NCBI RefSeq assembly: GCF_018215265.2
Contig: NZ_CP136562.1
Span: 2,294,001 to 2,358,000, forward strand
DNA from: Paenarthrobacter sp. GOM3
GTDB lineage: Bacteria > Actinomycetota > Actinomycetes > Actinomycetales > Micrococcaceae
Reading direction: 5' to 3'
Length of the DNA stretch: 64,000 bases
The translations under genes and the position numbers were made by a program. This document shows positions 16,547 through 24,362 of this stretch, one piece after another. The notes under the pieces were generated by a model. That model ran no database searches. It was given only the letters and a program-made list of their open reading frames with translations, and had not been told where the DNA came from. Numbering within the stretch: the first letter of the stretch is position 1; each line of letters opens with the position of its first letter.

Positions 16547-18103
16547 ATGTCTGACCTATTCCAGGATTACTCCGAGGCCGCCGCCCGCAGTGGCGCCTAC
16601 GACGAGATGTTTGCCCCGGGCCATGTAGCCAGAAAATCCTACGGTCAGGTTTCCGGGGCCCTGCGCGAGCTTTCCCTGGCGGATGTCACCGCCAGGGCGG
16701 ACTCCATGGCCCGCACCTTCCTGGACCGCGGAGTGACCTTCGACTACGCGGGGGAGGAGCGGCCCTTCCCACTCGATATTGTTCCCCGCGTCATCCCGGC
16801 CGACGAATGGGACGTCCTGGAGCGCGGTGTAGCCCAGCGCGTCAAGGCCCTTGAAGCATTCCTCAACGACGTCTATGGACGCATGGCGGTGGTGGCCGAT
16901 GGCGTGATTCCACGGCAGCTCGTCACCACCAGCGCGCACTTCCACCGGGCGGTCCACGGATTCGAACCCTCCGGGGGCGTCCGTGTGCACGTCTCGGGTA
17001 TCGACGTCGTCCGTGATGCTGCCGGAACTTTCCGCGTGCTGGAGGACAACGTCCGCGTCCCGTCGGGCGTGAGCTACGTTCTGGAGAACCGCCGGGCCAT
17101 GGCCAAGGGCCTGCCCGAGGCGTTCGGCCAGCAGCACATCCGGCCCGTGGAGGAATACCCCCGGCGCCTGCTTTCGGCCCTGCGCAAAACAGCACCCGCC
17201 GGCGTCGACGATCCCACCGTGGTTGTCCTGACCCCTGGCGTTTTCAACAGCGCCTACTTCGAGCACACCCTCCTCGCAGGCTTGATGGGCGTGGAGCTCG
17301 TGGAAGGACGCGACCTTATCTGCCGTGGAAATCGCGTGTACATGCGGACCACGGCAGGCGAGCAACGGGTGGACGTGATCTACAAGCGCATCGACGACGA
17401 CTTCCTTGACCCCCTCCAGTTCCGCTCCGATTCCATGCTCGGCTGCCCCGGCTTGGTCAACGCTGCCCGCGCCGGCGGTGTGACCATCGCAAACGCGGTG
17501 GGTAACGGCGTAGCCGATGACAAGCTCGTGTACAGTTACGTGCCTGACCTGATCCGGTACTACCTTCACGAAGAGCCGATCATCGCCAACGTCGATACTT
17601 TCCGGCTCGAGGAAAAGGAAGCCAGGGAGCATGTTCTGGACCGCCTCGACGAACTGGTGGTCAAGCCGGTTGACGGTTCCGGTGGCAAGGGCCTGGTCAT
17701 TGGACCCGACGCCACTAAAGACGAGCTCGATGCCTTGCGCAAGCGCGTGATCGCAGACCCGCGTGGGTGGATCGCCCAGCCTGTCCTGCAACTCTCCACG
17801 GTGCCGACGCTTTCCGGCGACAAGTTCGGTCCCCGCCACGTGGACCTGCGGCCGTTTGCCGTGAACGACGGCGATGACGTCTGGGTTCTGCCCGGCGGCC
17901 TGACCCGCGTTGCGCTGAAGGAAGGGTCCCTGATCGTGAACTCCAGCCAAGGTGGCGGCTCCAAGGACACCTGGGTTCTGGCCAATTCACCCGAGTTGCC
18001 GGCCGAGGTCATTCCACGCCAGTCCGTGACAGTACGCGAACAGGTTTCTGTGTGGCCTGTGGAAAGCAACTGGCGCGACCGGCAGACGGAGCAGCAGCAG
18101 TGA
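16547..18103 (+). CDS. Circularly permuted type-2 ATP-grasp protein
   Basis: A 518-residue protein of the circularly permuted ATP-grasp family (formerly DUF404/DUF407). ATP-grasp enzymes ligate a carboxylate to an amine or thiol through an acyl-phosphate. Key segments are DNVRVPSGVSYVLENR, the Lys/Gly motif VVKPVDGSGGKGLVIG (about residue 371), and the late DLRPFAV...GGLTRVAL...NSSQGGGSKDTWV block. It heads a three-gene unit with an alpha-E protein (57-nt gap) and a transglutaminase-like protein, a combination found in many bacteria and predicted to make or modify a peptide. The ATG at 16547 gives the normal N-terminus; no Shine-Dalgarno is seen. Product unknown. Confidence 0.92.
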   Translation: MSDLFQDYSEAAARSGAYDEMFAPGHVARKSYGQVSGALRELSLADVTARADSMARTFLDRGVTFDYAGEERPFPLDIVPRVIPADEWDVLERGVAQRVKALEAFLNDVYGRMAVVADGVIPRQLVTTSAHFHRAVHGFEPSGGVRVHVSGIDVVRDAAGTFRVLEDNVRVPSGVSYVLENRRAMAKGLPEAFGQQHIRPVEEYPRRLLSALRKTAPAGVDDPTVVVLTPGVFNSAYFEHTLLAGLMGVELVEGRDLICRGNRVYMRTTAGEQRVDVIYKRIDDDFLDPLQFRSDSMLGCPGLVNAARAGGVTIANAVGNGVADDKLVYSYVPDLIRYYLHEEPIIANVDTFRLEEKEAREHVLDRLDELVVKPVDGSGGKGLVIGPDATKDELDALRKRVIADPRGWIAQPVLQLSTVPTLSGDKFGPRHVDLRPFAVNDGDDVWVLPGGLTRVALKEGSLIVNSSQGGGSKDTWVLANSPELPAEVIPRQSVTVREQVSVWPVESNWRDRQTEQQQ

Positions 18104-18160
18104 ACCCCGCCACCAACTACTTGAACTCCTACAGGCACCACGTGAAGGAGGCACAGTTCC

Positions 18161-19087
18161 ATGCTGAGCCGTATTGCTGAGTCACTATTTTGGATCGGGC
18201 GCTACGTAGAACGCGCCGACGGTACTGCCAGGATCCTTGACGTGCACCTGGAGCGCCTGAACCACCTGCCCCTCGAGGAGCAGCGGAGCGTTGCGCGGGA
18301 ACTGCTCGCCGTCATGGGTGCCAAGCCCCAAAGCGAGGACTTCGGCCTGCCTGAGCTGCTCCATGCCCTGGCTTATGACAAGCAGAGCGCCTCCTCGATC
18401 GCCGGTTCCCTCGGGGCAGCCCGTGAGAATGCGCGGCGTGCCCGGGAAACCGTCTCCCAGTCGCTGTGGGAAAGCCTCAACACGACGTACTACGGCCTGA
18501 ACCAGCACCGCAAGGACGTCGTAGGGACATACCGTTTCTGCAACTGGGTGCTGGAGCGGACCGCCATGGTGCGCGGCCTGGCTGACACGACTGTGAGCCA
18601 CGACGAAAGCTGGCTGTTCATGGTGCTCGGGCGCTCCCTTGAGCGGGCCGACATGACCGCCCGCATGCTGTCCACCCGTGATGTCCAGTCGGCCGGCATG
18701 TCCTGGGTGAACATGCTGCGCTGTGCCGGTGCCTACGAATCCTTCATCCGCACCCGCCGGGCAGCCTTCGGAGACCAGCATGCGGCCGAATTCCTGCTCC
18801 TGGATCGGCTCTTCCCGCGTTCAATCGTTTACGCGCTGCGCGACGCCGACGATTGCCTGGCAAAACTGGATCCGTCAGCGCAACGAGTGGGCTTCATCAA
18901 CGATGCCCGGCGGATCGTGGGCCAGGCCCGGACGTTCCTTGAGTTCCACCGCACTGATGACCTCATGTCTGAACTGCCCGAGCACATGGAACGTGTGCAG
19001 AAGGCTGTGACGCAGGCGTCGGATGCCATTTCCCGTAAGTACTTCAATCAGGCTGATGAGCATGCCTGGGTGGGAGAAGTTTCATGA
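18161..19087 (+). CDS. Alpha-E domain protein (DUF403)
   Basis: A 308-residue, almost wholly helical protein of the alpha-E family, always linked with the permuted ATP-grasp protein. It starts with the diagnostic MLSRIAESLFWIGRYVERAD and repeats a similar helix (LGRSLERADMTARML) in the middle. No catalytic chemistry is established; the conserved Arg/Glu/Asp pairs suggest a binding or scaffold role. RBS aaggagg lies 9 nt before the ATG, and its stop overlaps the transglutaminase start by 4 nt (ATGA). Confidence 0.92.
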   Translation: MLSRIAESLFWIGRYVERADGTARILDVHLERLNHLPLEEQRSVARELLAVMGAKPQSEDFGLPELLHALAYDKQSASSIAGSLGAARENARRARETVSQSLWESLNTTYYGLNQHRKDVVGTYRFCNWVLERTAMVRGLADTTVSHDESWLFMVLGRSLERADMTARMLSTRDVQSAGMSWVNMLRCAGAYESFIRTRRAAFGDQHAAEFLLLDRLFPRSIVYALRDADDCLAKLDPSAQRVGFINDARRIVGQARTFLEFHRTDDLMSELPEHMERVQKAVTQASDAISRKYFNQADEHAWVGEVS

Positions 19088-19935
19088 CCCGGCTGAGCAT
19101 CGTCCACAAGACGGCCTATAAGTACAACCGCCGCGTGACCCTGTCCTACAACGAGGCCCGGATGACCCCGTTGACGGACGGCCAGCAAGTGGTCCTGGAG
19201 GCGTCCCTCAAAGTGTCGCCGAACCAGGCCTCCGTGAGCACCTACCGTGACTATTGGGGCACCCGGGTCACGGCGTTTGATATGCAGATGCCGCACGAGA
19301 GCCTGGAAGTGCTGGCGACTGCCACGGTGGAAGTGCACCGCACGGAACGGGTGGCAACGGAGGACGACATTGTCGGCTGGGACGTCATCGCCTCGGACAA
19401 GATCCAGGACGAATTCAGTGACTGGCTGCCCCAGTCCCGGTTGAGCGGCCCCGGCGAAGAAGTACTGGACATCGTTCCAGGCATTGTCGAAGGAAAGAAC
19501 CCCCATGAGGCGGCCCTGGCTGTGTTCGCCTGGATGGCTGGTGAAATGACATACATGAAGGGCACCACCGGTGTGACGACGAATGCCGAGCAGGCGTGGT
19601 CGCAGCGCCAGGGCGTGTGCCAGGACCTGGCTCACCTTGCCATCGGAGCCTTGCGCTGCAGCGGGATCCCGGCGCGCTACGTTTCCGGTTACATCCACCC
19701 GCGGTCCTCTGCGGACATCGGCGAAACAGTCGCCGGGCAGTCACACGCCTGGTTGGAATGGTGGGACGGCGAATGGCGCAGCTGGGACCCCACCAACCAC
19801 AAGCCCGCCGGCGACTACCACGTCACCGTCGCCAGGGGACGCGACTACCGTGACGTTCCTCCGCTGAAGGGCATCCTGTCCGGCGGTGGCGGTTCTGGTC
19901 TCTCCGTGTCTGTGGAGATCACCCGTCTCGCATAG
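19084..19935 (+). CDS. Transglutaminase-like cysteine peptidase family protein
   Basis: A 283-residue protein with the bacterial transglutaminase N-terminal beta domain followed by a transglutaminase-like core. The triad is visible: Cys in GVCQDLAH (about 179), His in SHAWLEW (about 221) and Asp in WDPTN (about 235). Such enzymes in this gene context are predicted to cleave or form amide bonds in the peptide made by the ATP-grasp partner. There is no signal peptide, so it is cytoplasmic. It is the last gene of the cassette and ends just before a strong terminator. Confidence 0.93.
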   Translation: MTRLSIVHKTAYKYNRRVTLSYNEARMTPLTDGQQVVLEASLKVSPNQASVSTYRDYWGTRVTAFDMQMPHESLEVLATATVEVHRTERVATEDDIVGWDVIASDKIQDEFSDWLPQSRLSGPGEEVLDIVPGIVEGKNPHEAALAVFAWMAGEMTYMKGTTGVTTNAEQAWSQRQGVCQDLAHLAIGALRCSGIPARYVSGYIHPRSSADIGETVAGQSHAWLEWWDGEWRSWDPTNHKPAGDYHVTVARGRDYRDVPPLKGILSGGGGSGLSVSVEITRLA

Positions 19936-19944
19936 GCATTTTGC

Positions 19945-19987
19945 ACAGCTAAGGCCCTTAAGACGAACGCTTAAGGGCCTTAGCTGT
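19945..19987. terminator. Terminator between convergent genes
   Basis: A perfect 18-bp stem (19945-19962 with 19970-19987) with a 7-nt loop lies between the transglutaminase stop and the stop of the minus-strand SDR. There is no long T-run, but the stem symmetry and position suit termination from both sides. Confidence 0.8.
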
Positions 19988-20000
19988 ACTCAAACTTTCT

Positions 20001-21452
20001 TTACCAGGGAGAGGGCTTGTAGTCCTTGAGGAACACGCCGTACTGGTCCTCGCCCTTTTCGCCCATCACGATGGGGTCGTACACGCGCGCGGCACCGTCC
20101 ACCAGGTCCAGGGGAGCATGGAAGCCTTCTTCCATGAGCCTGACCTTGGTGTAGTGCGGACGTTCGTCGGTGATCCAGCCTGTGTCCACGGCGGTCATGA
20201 GGATGCCATCGGAGTCCAGCATCTCCTGGGCACTGGTTCGGGTCATCATGTTCAACGCAGCCTTGGCCATGTTGGTGTGGGGGTGTCCGGGGCCCTTGTA
20301 GGCCCGCGAGAACTGCCCTTCCATCGCCGAAACGTTCACGATGTACTTACGGTGCGCCGTCGAACGCTTCATCGCCCCACGCAGCCGGCTGACCAGCAGG
20401 AAGGGAGCGGTGACGTTGCACAACTGGACCTCGAGCATCTCCAGGGGGTCCACCTCGTCCACTACCTGGGTCCAGCTGTTGATCGCGGCCAGGTCCGGAA
20501 CAAGTCCGCCGGCATCAATGGCCGTTCCAGATTCGATACGCTCCAGGGACGCCGAACCGGTAGAGAGCGCCAGGGACGTGATCGCGTCGCCAGCCAGCAC
20601 CGGGTGTTCCGTGACGCTGCTTGCCAGGGCCAGCGGGTGCTTGTCATGCGCATGGCCGAACGTCACCAGCTCAGGGCCACCGTTGGCCACATCCAGGGCG
20701 GCTGGCAAGGGCTCGTCCTCGGCGTCCACCAGCGGCTTGTAGGCATTGCCCGAGCGTCGCACGGTTTGGGCGGCGTTGTTGATGATGATGTCCACCGGAC
20801 CGGCCTCATTAAGCGAATCCGTCAGCGCCATGACCTGTGCCGGGTCGCGGAGGTCAATACCAACGATGCGAAGGCGGTGCAGCCATTCGGAGCTGTCCTC
20901 CATCGCGGCAAAGCGGCGGGCTGCGTCCTTGGGGAAGCGTGTGGTGATGGTGGTGTGGGCGCCATCCCGGAGAAGGCGCAGGGCAATGTACATGCCAATC
21001 TTCGCGCGTCCGCCGGTCAACAACGCCCTCCGGCCAGTGAGGTCCGTGCGGGCATCGCGCTTGCTGTGGCTGAACGCAGCGCATTCCGGGCACAACTGGT
21101 GGTAGAAAGCATCCACCTGCGTGTAGTGCGTTTTGCAGATGTAGCACGGGCGGGAACGGATGAGGTGGCCGGCGATCTCGCCTGTGGCCGAGGGGGCAAG
21201 CTTGTTGCCCCGGGTTTCGTCGTCGATCCGGTCCGGGGCGGCCGTTGCTGTCAGGGCAATGACGGCACGGTCAGCTTCGGCGATGGAGTCGCGCTTGGTG
21301 ACGCGGCGGTGGCGCTTGACGGCCTTGAACATCTTGCCGGTGGCACGCCGGACAGCAACGTAGTCCGGGTGCTCTTCGTCGTAGACGTGGATCGTTGTCA
21401 GAACCTTGAGGCAGGCCTGGATCTCTTCAGGCGTCAGATCAGTGGAGCTCAT
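20001..21452 (-). CDS. SDR oxidoreductase with N-terminal zinc-ribbon-like region
   Basis: A 483-residue protein. The first 135 residues are not SDR: a helical, basic part is followed by CYICKTHY and, 14 residues on, LCPEC, a CX2C plus CX2C arrangement expected to bind zinc. From about residue 138 an SDR domain begins with TGGRAKIGM (cofactor site) and NNAAQT. The catalytic Tyr-Lys region reads HPHTNMAKAALNMM, with no YX3K. A roughly 60-residue insertion (about 245-305) separates the NNA and Ser regions (NVSAMEG). The function of this actinobacterial family is unknown to me. An ordinary dehydrogenase is less likely given the missing Tyr. Confidence 0.83.
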   Translation of the reverse strand: MSSTDLTPEEIQACLKVLTTIHVYDEEHPDYVAVRRATGKMFKAVKRHRRVTKRDSIAEADRAVIALTATAAPDRIDDETRGNKLAPSATGEIAGHLIRSRPCYICKTHYTQVDAFYHQLCPECAAFSHSKRDARTDLTGRRALLTGGRAKIGMYIALRLLRDGAHTTITTRFPKDAARRFAAMEDSSEWLHRLRIVGIDLRDPAQVMALTDSLNEAGPVDIIINNAAQTVRRSGNAYKPLVDAEDEPLPAALDVANGGPELVTFGHAHDKHPLALASSVTEHPVLAGDAITSLALSTGSASLERIESGTAIDAGGLVPDLAAINSWTQVVDEVDPLEMLEVQLCNVTAPFLLVSRLRGAMKRSTAHRKYIVNVSAMEGQFSRAYKGPGHPHTNMAKAALNMMTRTSAQEMLDSDGILMTAVDTGWITDERPHYTKVRLMEEGFHAPLDLVDGAARVYDPIVMGEKGEDQYGVFLKDYKPSPW

Positions 21453-21519
21453 TGACCTGATTTTACAGCCTTGGGAGCCTCCGGCCTGCCTCGGGTTCTG
21501 TCAGCGTATGGCCGGCGGG

Positions 21520-22926
21520 TTAGTGCGCGGCGCCCTGGGAAGCAGCGTCCGCCACGCGGGCCTGTATTCCGGCGGCTACCTTTTCAGCGGAGTCGCGGAT
21601 ATCGGGATCGTGGTGGGTGGCCGCCTTGACGGCTTCCGGAAGGCTTCGGCGATGCTGGGCGGAAAGAGCGAGTTCCGCTTCGCCTGGCTCCGGGACCACC
21701 TGGCCCTTGGCGAGGACCGTGATGCCGGACTCCGTGACCTTGTACCCGCGGGCCCTGTCCAGCTCGGGGTCCAAGCCAATGGCAGCACCAGCGGGGATCT
21801 TGACGTTCTTATCCAGGATGGCGCGCCTGATCACGGCACCTTCACCCACACGGACCTTGTCCATGAGGACGGAGTCCTGGACGCGGCTTCCTGCCGCCAC
21901 GTACGCGTCGTTGGAGAGGACGGACCCCTCAACGATGCCACCGGAAATCACGACGCCGCTGGCCACGATGGAATCGAGGGCAGTGCCCACCGTGTTGTTT
22001 TCGCCCCGAACGAACTTTGCGGGCGGGGAAATGCTCTGGCGGGTGTAAATGGGCCATTCGGAGTTGTACAGGTTGAAGATAGGGACTGGGGAGATCAGGT
22101 CCATGTGGGCGTCGTAGAACGAATCAATGGTACCGACGTCGCGCCAATAGGTACGATCCCGTTCCGTGGCGCCGGGGATGTCATTAAGCGTGAAGTCGTA
22201 CACGCCGGCTTCGCCCTGATCCACGAAGTAGGGAATGATGTCACCGCCCATGTCGTGTTTGGTGTCGAGACGTTCCGCGTCTACGTGCAAGGCCTCGACC
22301 AACGCATCGGCGTCAAAGACGTAGTTGCCCATGGAGGCCAGGAACTGTGTTGGGTCCGCTGCGAGCCCGGGGGTGCTGGCAGGCTTCTCCACAAAGGCGG
22401 CAATCTTCTGGGGATCGTTCTGGTCCACCTCGATGACGCCGAACTGGTTGGCCATGTTCAGCGGCTGGCGTACCGCGGCCACAGTGGCCTTGGCTCCGCT
22501 GGCAATGTGCTGCTCCACCATTTGGGAGAAGTCCATGCGGTACACGTGATCAGCGCCGACCACTACCACGATGTCCGGGGCGTCGTCATGGATGAGGTTC
22601 AGCGATTGGTAGATGGCGTTGGCACTGCCAAGGAACCAGCTCTTGCCCACGCGCTGCTGCGCTGGAACGGACGCCACGTACCGGCCCAACTGCGTGGACA
22701 TGCGCCAGGTTTCCGAGATGTGGCGGTCAAGGCTATGGGATTTGTACTGCGTCAGCACAACAATTTTCAAATATCCCGAGTTAACGAGATTGGATAGTGC
22801 AAAGTCAATTAGCCGGTAGCCGCCGGCAAACGGCACCGCAGGCTTGGCCCGGTCCGCCGTCAGCGGCATGAGTCGGTTGCCCTCTCCGCCTGCCAATACG
22901 ATTGCCAAAACTTTCTTCAACGCCAT
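21520..22926 (-). CDS. glgC: Glucose-1-phosphate adenylyltransferase GlgC
   Basis: A 468-residue enzyme making ADP-glucose from glucose-1-phosphate and ATP, the committed step of glycogen synthesis. It opens with [13 protein letters not shown] and RAKPAVPF (nucleotide site). [14 protein letters not shown] and YWRDVGT follow, then a left-handed beta-helix C-terminal domain ([15 protein letters not shown]...[13 protein letters not shown]). ATG at 22926 is preferred over the GTG two codons earlier because ggggag lies 8 nt before the ATG and only 2 nt before the GTG. It is divergent from glgA. Confidence 0.96.
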   Translation of the reverse strand: MALKKVLAIVLAGGEGNRLMPLTADRAKPAVPFAGGYRLIDFALSNLVNSGYLKIVVLTQYKSHSLDRHISETWRMSTQLGRYVASVPAQQRVGKSWFLGSANAIYQSLNLIHDDAPDIVVVVGADHVYRMDFSQMVEQHIASGAKATVAAVRQPLNMANQFGVIEVDQNDPQKIAAFVEKPASTPGLAADPTQFLASMGNYVFDADALVEALHVDAERLDTKHDMGGDIIPYFVDQGEAGVYDFTLNDIPGATERDRTYWRDVGTIDSFYDAHMDLISPVPIFNLYNSEWPIYTRQSISPPAKFVRGENNTVGTALDSIVASGVVISGGIVEGSVLSNDAYVAAGSRVQDSVLMDKVRVGEGAVIRRAILDKNVKIPAGAAIGLDPELDRARGYKVTESGITVLAKGQVVPEPGEAELALSAQHRRSLPEAVKAATHHDPDIRDSAEKVAAGIQARVADAASQGAAH

Positions 22927-22962
22927 GGTCACTGCTCCCCGTACGTCTTCGTAGCCCCCAAA

Positions 22963-22980
22963 AGTCCGATTTTCCGGACT
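22963..22980. promoter_or_regulatory. Inverted repeat in the glgC-glgA intergenic region
   Basis: Arms agtccg and cggact are separated by six bases. On the minus strand a TAGTGT box (22986-22991) lies 5 nt upstream, so the repeat would fall at the start of the glgC transcript. It could be an operator or an RNA hairpin. Confidence 0.4.
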
Positions 22981-23025
22981 CTTTCACACTAGAACACATA
23001 CGCCGGAACGACTACGTTGGTTAGC

Positions 23026-24222
23026 GTGCGAATAGACATTGTGACTAAAGAATTCCCTCCGGAAATTTATGGCGGTGCCGGTGTCCACGTTGCCGAGCTC
23101 AGCCGGGTGCTGGCAAAGCACGTCGACCTTCACGTCCGGGCGTTCGGCGCGCCCCGTGATGCCGACTACCACGGGGCTACGGTGGCGTCCTACGCCACAC
23201 CCGAAGACCTCGGCGACGCCAACGCTGCGCTTCAGACCCTGGGCGTGGACCTGAGGATCGTTCCGGACATTGCGGGAGCGGACCTCGTCCACTCGCACAC
23301 CTGGTACGCCAACATGGCCGGCCACCTCGCTTCGCTGCTGCACGGCATTCCGCATGTCCTCAGCGCCCACAGCCTGGAGCCGCTCCGCCCGTGGAAGGCT
23401 GAGCAGCTGGGAGGCGGCTATGCGTTGTCCTCCTGGGTGGAAAAGACCGCCTACGAGGCCGCCGCGGCCATCATCGCCGTTTCCGACGGCATGCGCCAGG
23501 ACATCCTCCGCAGCTACCCCAACGTGGATCCGGACAAGGTCCGCGTGGTCCATAACGGCATCGACGTCTCGCTGTGGGAGCGTGACGAAGAAGACGATGC
23601 GATCCGCGCCCTGGGGATCGACCCTGCCAAACCGAGCGTCGTGTTCGTGGGGCGCAATACGCGCCAGAAGGGCGTCCCTTACCTGCTTCGCGCCGCATCG
23701 AGCTTGCCGGATGATGTCCAGCTGGTGCTGTGCCTTGGTGCCGCGGACACTCCGGAACTGGCTGCGGAAACTGCCCGCCTGATTGAGGAGCTGCAGACCA
23801 AACGCGAAGGCGTCGTCCTGATTGAGCGGATGCTCCCGCGGCGGGAACTGATCCAGGTCCTCAGCCATGCCACCGCCTTCGCCTGCCCTTCGATCTACGA
23901 GCCCCTGGGCATCGTGAACCTTGAGGCCATGGCCTGCGGCGCAGCCGTGGTGGCCAGCGCAACCGGCGGCATCCCCGAGGTGGTACAGCACGGGGAAACC
24001 GGCCTGCTGGTCCAGCTGGAACAGGTCACCGACGGCACCGGCACTCCATTGGATCCGGAAAAGTTCGTCAGCGATTTCGCTGCAGCCTTGAACCAGGTGG
24101 TCGCTGACCCGGCCCGTGCCCGCGAAATGGGTATTGCGGGACGGCGCAGGGCGGAGGAGCACTTCTCCTGGGAGTCCATCACCGAAACGACCCTTGAGGT
24201 GTACCGCTCGGTCCTGCGCTGA
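23026..24222 (+). CDS. glgA: Glycogen synthase GlgA (actinobacterial GT4 type)
   Basis: A 398-residue GT-B glycosyltransferase that elongates alpha-1,4-glucan from ADP-glucose, or in many Actinobacteria makes maltose-1-phosphate (GlgM-type). The start RIDIVTKEFPPEIYGGAGVHV is typical, with HSHTW, NGID, the FVGRNTRQKG strand and the donor site EPLGIVNLEAMACG. GTG at 23026 gives the normal N-terminus; a TTG three codons upstream is the alternative. A TACGTT box ends 7 nt before the GTG and no ribosome site is seen. Pairing with glgC supports a glycogen role; glucan synthase versus GlgM cannot be settled here. Confidence 0.93.
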   Translation: MRIDIVTKEFPPEIYGGAGVHVAELSRVLAKHVDLHVRAFGAPRDADYHGATVASYATPEDLGDANAALQTLGVDLRIVPDIAGADLVHSHTWYANMAGHLASLLHGIPHVLSAHSLEPLRPWKAEQLGGGYALSSWVEKTAYEAAAAIIAVSDGMRQDILRSYPNVDPDKVRVVHNGIDVSLWERDEEDDAIRALGIDPAKPSVVFVGRNTRQKGVPYLLRAASSLPDDVQLVLCLGAADTPELAAETARLIEELQTKREGVVLIERMLPRRELIQVLSHATAFACPSIYEPLGIVNLEAMACGAAVVASATGGIPEVVQHGETGLLVQLEQVTDGTGTPLDPEKFVSDFAAALNQVVADPARAREMGIAGRRRAEEHFSWESITETTLEVYRSVLR

Positions 24223-24275
24223 CGCGCAGCGTCCAACCAGCATCCACCCAGCAGTCCAAACAGCAGTCCAAACGA

Positions 24276-24312
24276 CGACGGCGCCGCCCCCTTGGTGGGG
24301 ACGGCGCCGTCG
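24276..24312. terminator. Terminator between glgA and acyl-CoA oxidase gene
   Basis: A 16-position GC-rich stem (24276-24291 with 24297-24312, one mismatch) closes loop ttggt between convergent genes. T-runs are absent. Confidence 0.75.
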
Positions 24313-24362
24313 GGCGTTAACTAAGGTTCCGCAACTGTTCACCGCCTGTCAGCGGAGTACTG

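Noticed and set aside
16556..17950. A 464-codon minus-strand frame.
   Set aside because: Antisense to the ATP-grasp gene; no motif and no ribosome site.
21406..24342. Long frames opposite glgC, glgA and the zinc-ribbon SDR (about 450 codons each).
   Set aside because: All are antisense shadows of well-identified genes with intact catalytic motifs.
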